Origin: Gracilaria gracilis
Lineage: Eukaryota; Rhodophyta; Florideophyceae; Gracilariales; Gracilariaceae
NCBI GenBank assembly: GCA_030374805.1
Contig: JARGSG010000011.1
Span: 248,001 to 312,000, forward strand
Direction of reading: 5' to 3'
DNA: 64,000 nt
Positions 61,544 through 64,000 of the stretch are shown piece after piece. Position numbers and translations under genes: made by a program. How positions within the stretch are numbered: the first letter of the stretch is position 1; every line of letters starts with the position of its first letter. The notes beneath the pieces are model-generated. The model ran no database searches and had not been told where the DNA came from. It worked only from the letters and a program-made list of their open reading frames with translations.

Positions 61544-64000
61544 TCAGCCTAAAAGTACACTGCACACGTTATTGAACGCCATGAGAGCCAAATTGTTACC
61601 TCTAGTTGGTAAGGTAGATCTAGAAGATATCTTTCCAACCCGTTCTCCTGTGCTTTTCGGGAGTGTGAGCTCTCCCATGACCACATGTTTCAAGGGGCCT
61701 GGGAACTGGGCCGACAGGTAAATTACTGGAGGTTTCATGTGCGCTCGTTTCGCAACAGTGTATATACCGGAAGTTGCAAGCTTGCTTGAAATCAAGTCAA
61801 GTGATTCCGCCGCGTCTCTGCTGAAAGAAAGAGCCGCAGAAACTTCTGAGTGATCAGGAACGCTTCTCCAGGCATCGAGGAAGCGCGGCTTCGGCATAGC
61901 ACTTACTGTCTTGTCTAATAGCTCATCCAAATGCTTCGAACAGTCAACTGCGAAGTAAAGCACCCCTCCAGGGGAATACTTGATGGCAACTTGAAGCTCA
62001 AAGCCCTTACTATCGTCAACTTCACCGTGCAACTGCAACGGAACCTCACACACGACGCTTCCAGTTGGAGCAATTTGCTGAACGTTAATCGGTGAAGCAA
62101 GCCCAAATGCAAACATGTTCTTGTTCATCTGCAGCGCGAAGTCGCCCATCCCTATTTGACTCTGATTATGCAATTCTAGCCCAAGTACATAAGAACCTGA
62201 GCTTTTCGAAAACAGTCTTCCCTTGATGGCCAGTCCCTTTCCATGTTCTGCACGAAGCAACTCATCTACACTACCAAATGCCGTTGACTTACTGCCGGGC
62301 TTACCAACAAACGTACCCTGACCAAGGTCCTCCATTGCCCCCAACTCTGGTTGACTGGGAGGTGGTAGCGTAGGGGGGCCCGATGAGCCCCCAAGTATAT
62401 CTTCCAGGAAGGAGTCACCCACTGGTTGAGAGGCAGCTCCAGAGCCATCTGTTATGGCGGGACAAACTGTCGTCCTCTCCACAGGCTCTTCCACAACTGG
62501 ACTTAAACCCAGCAAGTCTTCTTCGGCCATGGCTTCATCTACCTCAGAGGTAAATGGCATTGGCTTTCTTTCGCTCTGAAACAGCGAAGGTGGTTGATGA
62601 TAGACGGCTGCTATGGACGATAACGAAGCAAGCAACTCCTTGCCCAACTCTGGCGACACACGAGAATGATTGTGTTCAATTCCCAGCTTATTGCTGAGTA
62701 CAATGCTCTGCGCAGTTTCTACTCCGCACTCAAGAAGTCTCTGGTAAACAAAACCCCGGTCACGTAGGTCTATGCTCTCTGAGTCCTCGGTTGCAAATAG
62801 AATCATCGCCCGTACTACCTTTTCTGCCTCAGGGCCACGAAGCACAAATGCTTTTAGACAGGCAGTAAGTGTTTGTTGTTGGACGGCTATTGCCTCCTCA
62901 TGAATTCCATCAACGATGACGTCCAGCATCGTAACAGCTGACGGTAGACGGTCGGCATGCTCTCCGATGATCCAGACAAGCGCACTTTTCGCTCTTGGGT
63001 CCTCAATATGTTCTGCAGATTCACACAACTGAGGCACGATTTCGTCAAATTGCCTTGGGTAACAACGTAATACGTCTTTCAAAGCGATCGCGACCTCTTC
63101 AGTTAAGTGAGGCATATCCTTCTTGAGCATATCAGAGAATATCTGAACACAATTTCCTGAGAGTTGAGGCAATCTAATAGCAATCTGCGATATGGACGCA
63201 ACTGCCTTTTGGGCGAAGTGCATATCCACCTCTCCTGAATATTCGATCAGTTCAGCCAACACGGTTTCTGCATTTGATTCGTTCGTGAGTCTGACGAGTA
63301 TGTTTAACTTCTCTGTCTTCACGTACAAAGGATCAGCGTAGGATACGAAAAACGCTCGAATATCATTTGAAAACAAACCAGGATGCTCAGTTAAGAGCAA
63401 GCTAAAGTTCCTCAGAGCGACGAACTGTAACTCCGGTTGTACCGTGAGCAAGGATATGAGAGGAGCACCCATTTTCTTGACCAGGAAATCACGCTTCTCA
63501 TGAGAGTCCAGCATCGGCATTAGTCCGATAATTATCTTCACCGCTGCAAGAACGACAGCGGGGTTGGCATGTTGTAAACGCGGCACTATTCTTTCAATCA
63601 TTCGATCTGCCTCCTCCGCCGTAGGAGGCTTGTACGAAGCTATAGCATCCAGTATGAAAACTTGTCCCCATTCTGTGCATTCTGATAAAGCTGAGAGAAA
63701 ACGAGGAACTGTTGAACTGTTTAGAGGTAAAAGGTTAGGGTTATCGGAAGATTCGGCAATTTCACAGAGGGCTGCGACAGCGTTAGAAACAGTCATGGGG
63801 TTCCCATCAGCAAGAAGATTTTGTAATTCGTCTATAAATCCTTCACCCACCGCAAGTGAAGGATTGGTATCGTAAAGTTTCGCCACGCAGACTGCTGCTG
63901 TCTTCCTAACATAGGGATCTGCATCGTGGAGCGCAGAATGTAGGGGATCACAAAGATACTCTGTTATTTTCTCGAGCGGTATTAAAGCCATGGTGCGTAT
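61544..64000 (-). CDS. AP-1/AP-2 complex beta-adaptin (partial, N-terminus outside window)
   Basis: Beta-adaptin is the large subunit shared or paired in clathrin adaptor complexes at the trans-Golgi network, endosomes and plasma membrane. The frame is open to the window end (IRTM then ALIPLEKITEYL), so roughly 100 N-terminal residues are missing and the ATG at 63991 is internal. Conserved trunk segments: DPYVRKTAAVCVAKLYDTNP, SNAVAALCEIAES, SECTEWGQVFILDAI and ALVWIIGEHADRLP. The hinge has an EDLLGLSPV clathrin-box-like motif. The ear (appendage) domain follows to the stop at 61544. AP-1 and AP-2 beta cannot be separated; many algae use one beta for both. Tail-to-tail with argC at 282 bp. 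Confidence 0.94.
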   Translation of the reverse strand: MRTMALIPLEKITEYLCDPLHSALHDADPYVRKTAAVCVAKLYDTNPSLAVGEGFIDELQNLLADGNPMTVSNAVAALCEIAESSDNPNLLPLNSSTVPRFLSALSECTEWGQVFILDAIASYKPPTAEEADRMIERIVPRLQHANPAVVLAAVKIIIGLMPMLDSHEKRDFLVKKMGAPLISLLTVQPELQFVALRNFSLLLTEHPGLFSNDIRAFFVSYADPLYVKTEKLNILVRLTNESNAETVLAELIEYSGEVDMHFAQKAVASISQIAIRLPQLSGNCVQIFSDMLKKDMPHLTEEVAIALKDVLRCYPRQFDEIVPQLCESAEHIEDPRAKSALVWIIGEHADRLPSAVTMLDVIVDGIHEEAIAVQQQTLTACLKAFVLRGPEAEKVVRAMILFATEDSESIDLRDRGFVYQRLLECGVETAQSIVLSNKLGIEHNHSRVSPELGKELLASLSSIAAVYHQPPSLFQSERKPMPFTSEVDEAMAEEDLLGLSPVVEEPVERTTVCPAITDGSGAASQPVGDSFLEDILGGSSGPPTLPPPSQPELGAMEDLGQGTFVGKPGSKSTAFGSVDELLRAEHGKGLAIKGRLFSKSSGSYVLGLELHNQSQIGMGDFALQMNKNMFAFGLASPINVQQIAPTGSVVCEVPLQLHGEVDDSKGFELQVAIKYSPGGVLYFAVDCSKHLDELLDKTVSAMPKPRFLDAWRSVPDHSEVSAALSFSRDAAESLDLISSKLATSGIYTVAKRAHMKPPVIYLSAQFPGPLKHVVMGELTLPKSTGERVGKISSRSTLPTRGNNLALMAFNNVCSVLLG

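Noticed and set aside
1..64000. CRISPR arrays, insertion sequences, operons, riboswitches
   Set aside because: No direct-repeat/spacer arrays, transposase genes with terminal repeats or prokaryotic signals were found; gene content is plainly eukaryotic nuclear.

Overview
The window is nuclear DNA of a eukaryote with a compact genome, most likely a red alga (Rhodophyta) outside the Cyanidiophyceae. This is an inference. Supporting it: core eukaryotic genes that are nearly all single open frames (cohesin SCC3, RAD51, AFG2, CSN8, prefoldin 5, SNU13, AP beta-adaptin); a few short introns of 75-90 bp, often directly behind the start codon; a cyanobacterial/plant-type ArgC with a transit-like leader; a large Sel1-repeat membrane protein; a Myb/SANT-like gene of an expanded algal/oomycete type; and a tRNA-Asp with an insert at a non-canonical position. 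No ribosome binding sites, operons or prokaryotic signals are seen.

Layout. 1-3137: the 3' end of a coiled-coil protein gene, an F-box-like gene on the opposite strand, and the OLA1 GTPase. 3138-5379: gene-poor, with a decayed acidic-repeat frame. 5380-11550: a ~2,050-codon membrane/Sel1-repeat gene interrupted by one in-frame TAG. 11.6-25.7 kb: a GT61-like glycosyltransferase, fatty acid 2-hydroxylase, a Pol5/MYBBP1A-like nucleolar protein and cohesin SCC3. 25.7-29.4 kb: a 3.7 kb stretch with nothing recognisable. 29.4-35.9 kb: a markedly GC-rich island with four genes (unknown, TDP2, a 3-hydroxyisobutyrate-dehydrogenase-like enzyme, EDEM) and many GC-rich simple repeats. 36.5-40.6 kb: a small secreted protein, a Myb/SANT-like protein and RPAIN. 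40.6-45.8 kb: a gene-poor, retroelement-littered stretch around one small two-TM protein gene. 45.8-64.0 kb: a dense cluster with strictly alternating strands: a parvulin-like/MiaB-like methylthiotransferase, RBM28/Nop4, CSN8, SNU13, AFG2/SPATA5, ribosome recycling factor (3 exons), prefoldin 5 (2 exons), RAD51, tRNA-Asp, ArgC and AP beta-adaptin (cut by the window end).

Most genes are housekeeping and have no common pathway. Themes are ribosome and RNA biogenesis (Pol5-like, RBM28, SNU13, AFG2, OLA1, RRF, tRNA methylthiolation), chromosome maintenance (SCC3, RAD51, TDP2, RPAIN) and the secretory pathway (GT61, FA2H, EDEM, AP beta). Neighbours pair head-to-head over 0.25-0.9 kb or tail-to-tail over 40-300 bp, which suggests shared bidirectional promoters. 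Strongest observations for follow-up: the tRNA-Asp with a 12-nt insert at position 26/27; the single amber codon in the Sel1 gene; the parvulin-like domain ahead of the MiaB-like enzyme; LINE-type 3' ends with a (GAA)n tail and a covarying stem-loop; first exons of 2-3 codons; and a 31-bp inverted repeat between convergent genes.
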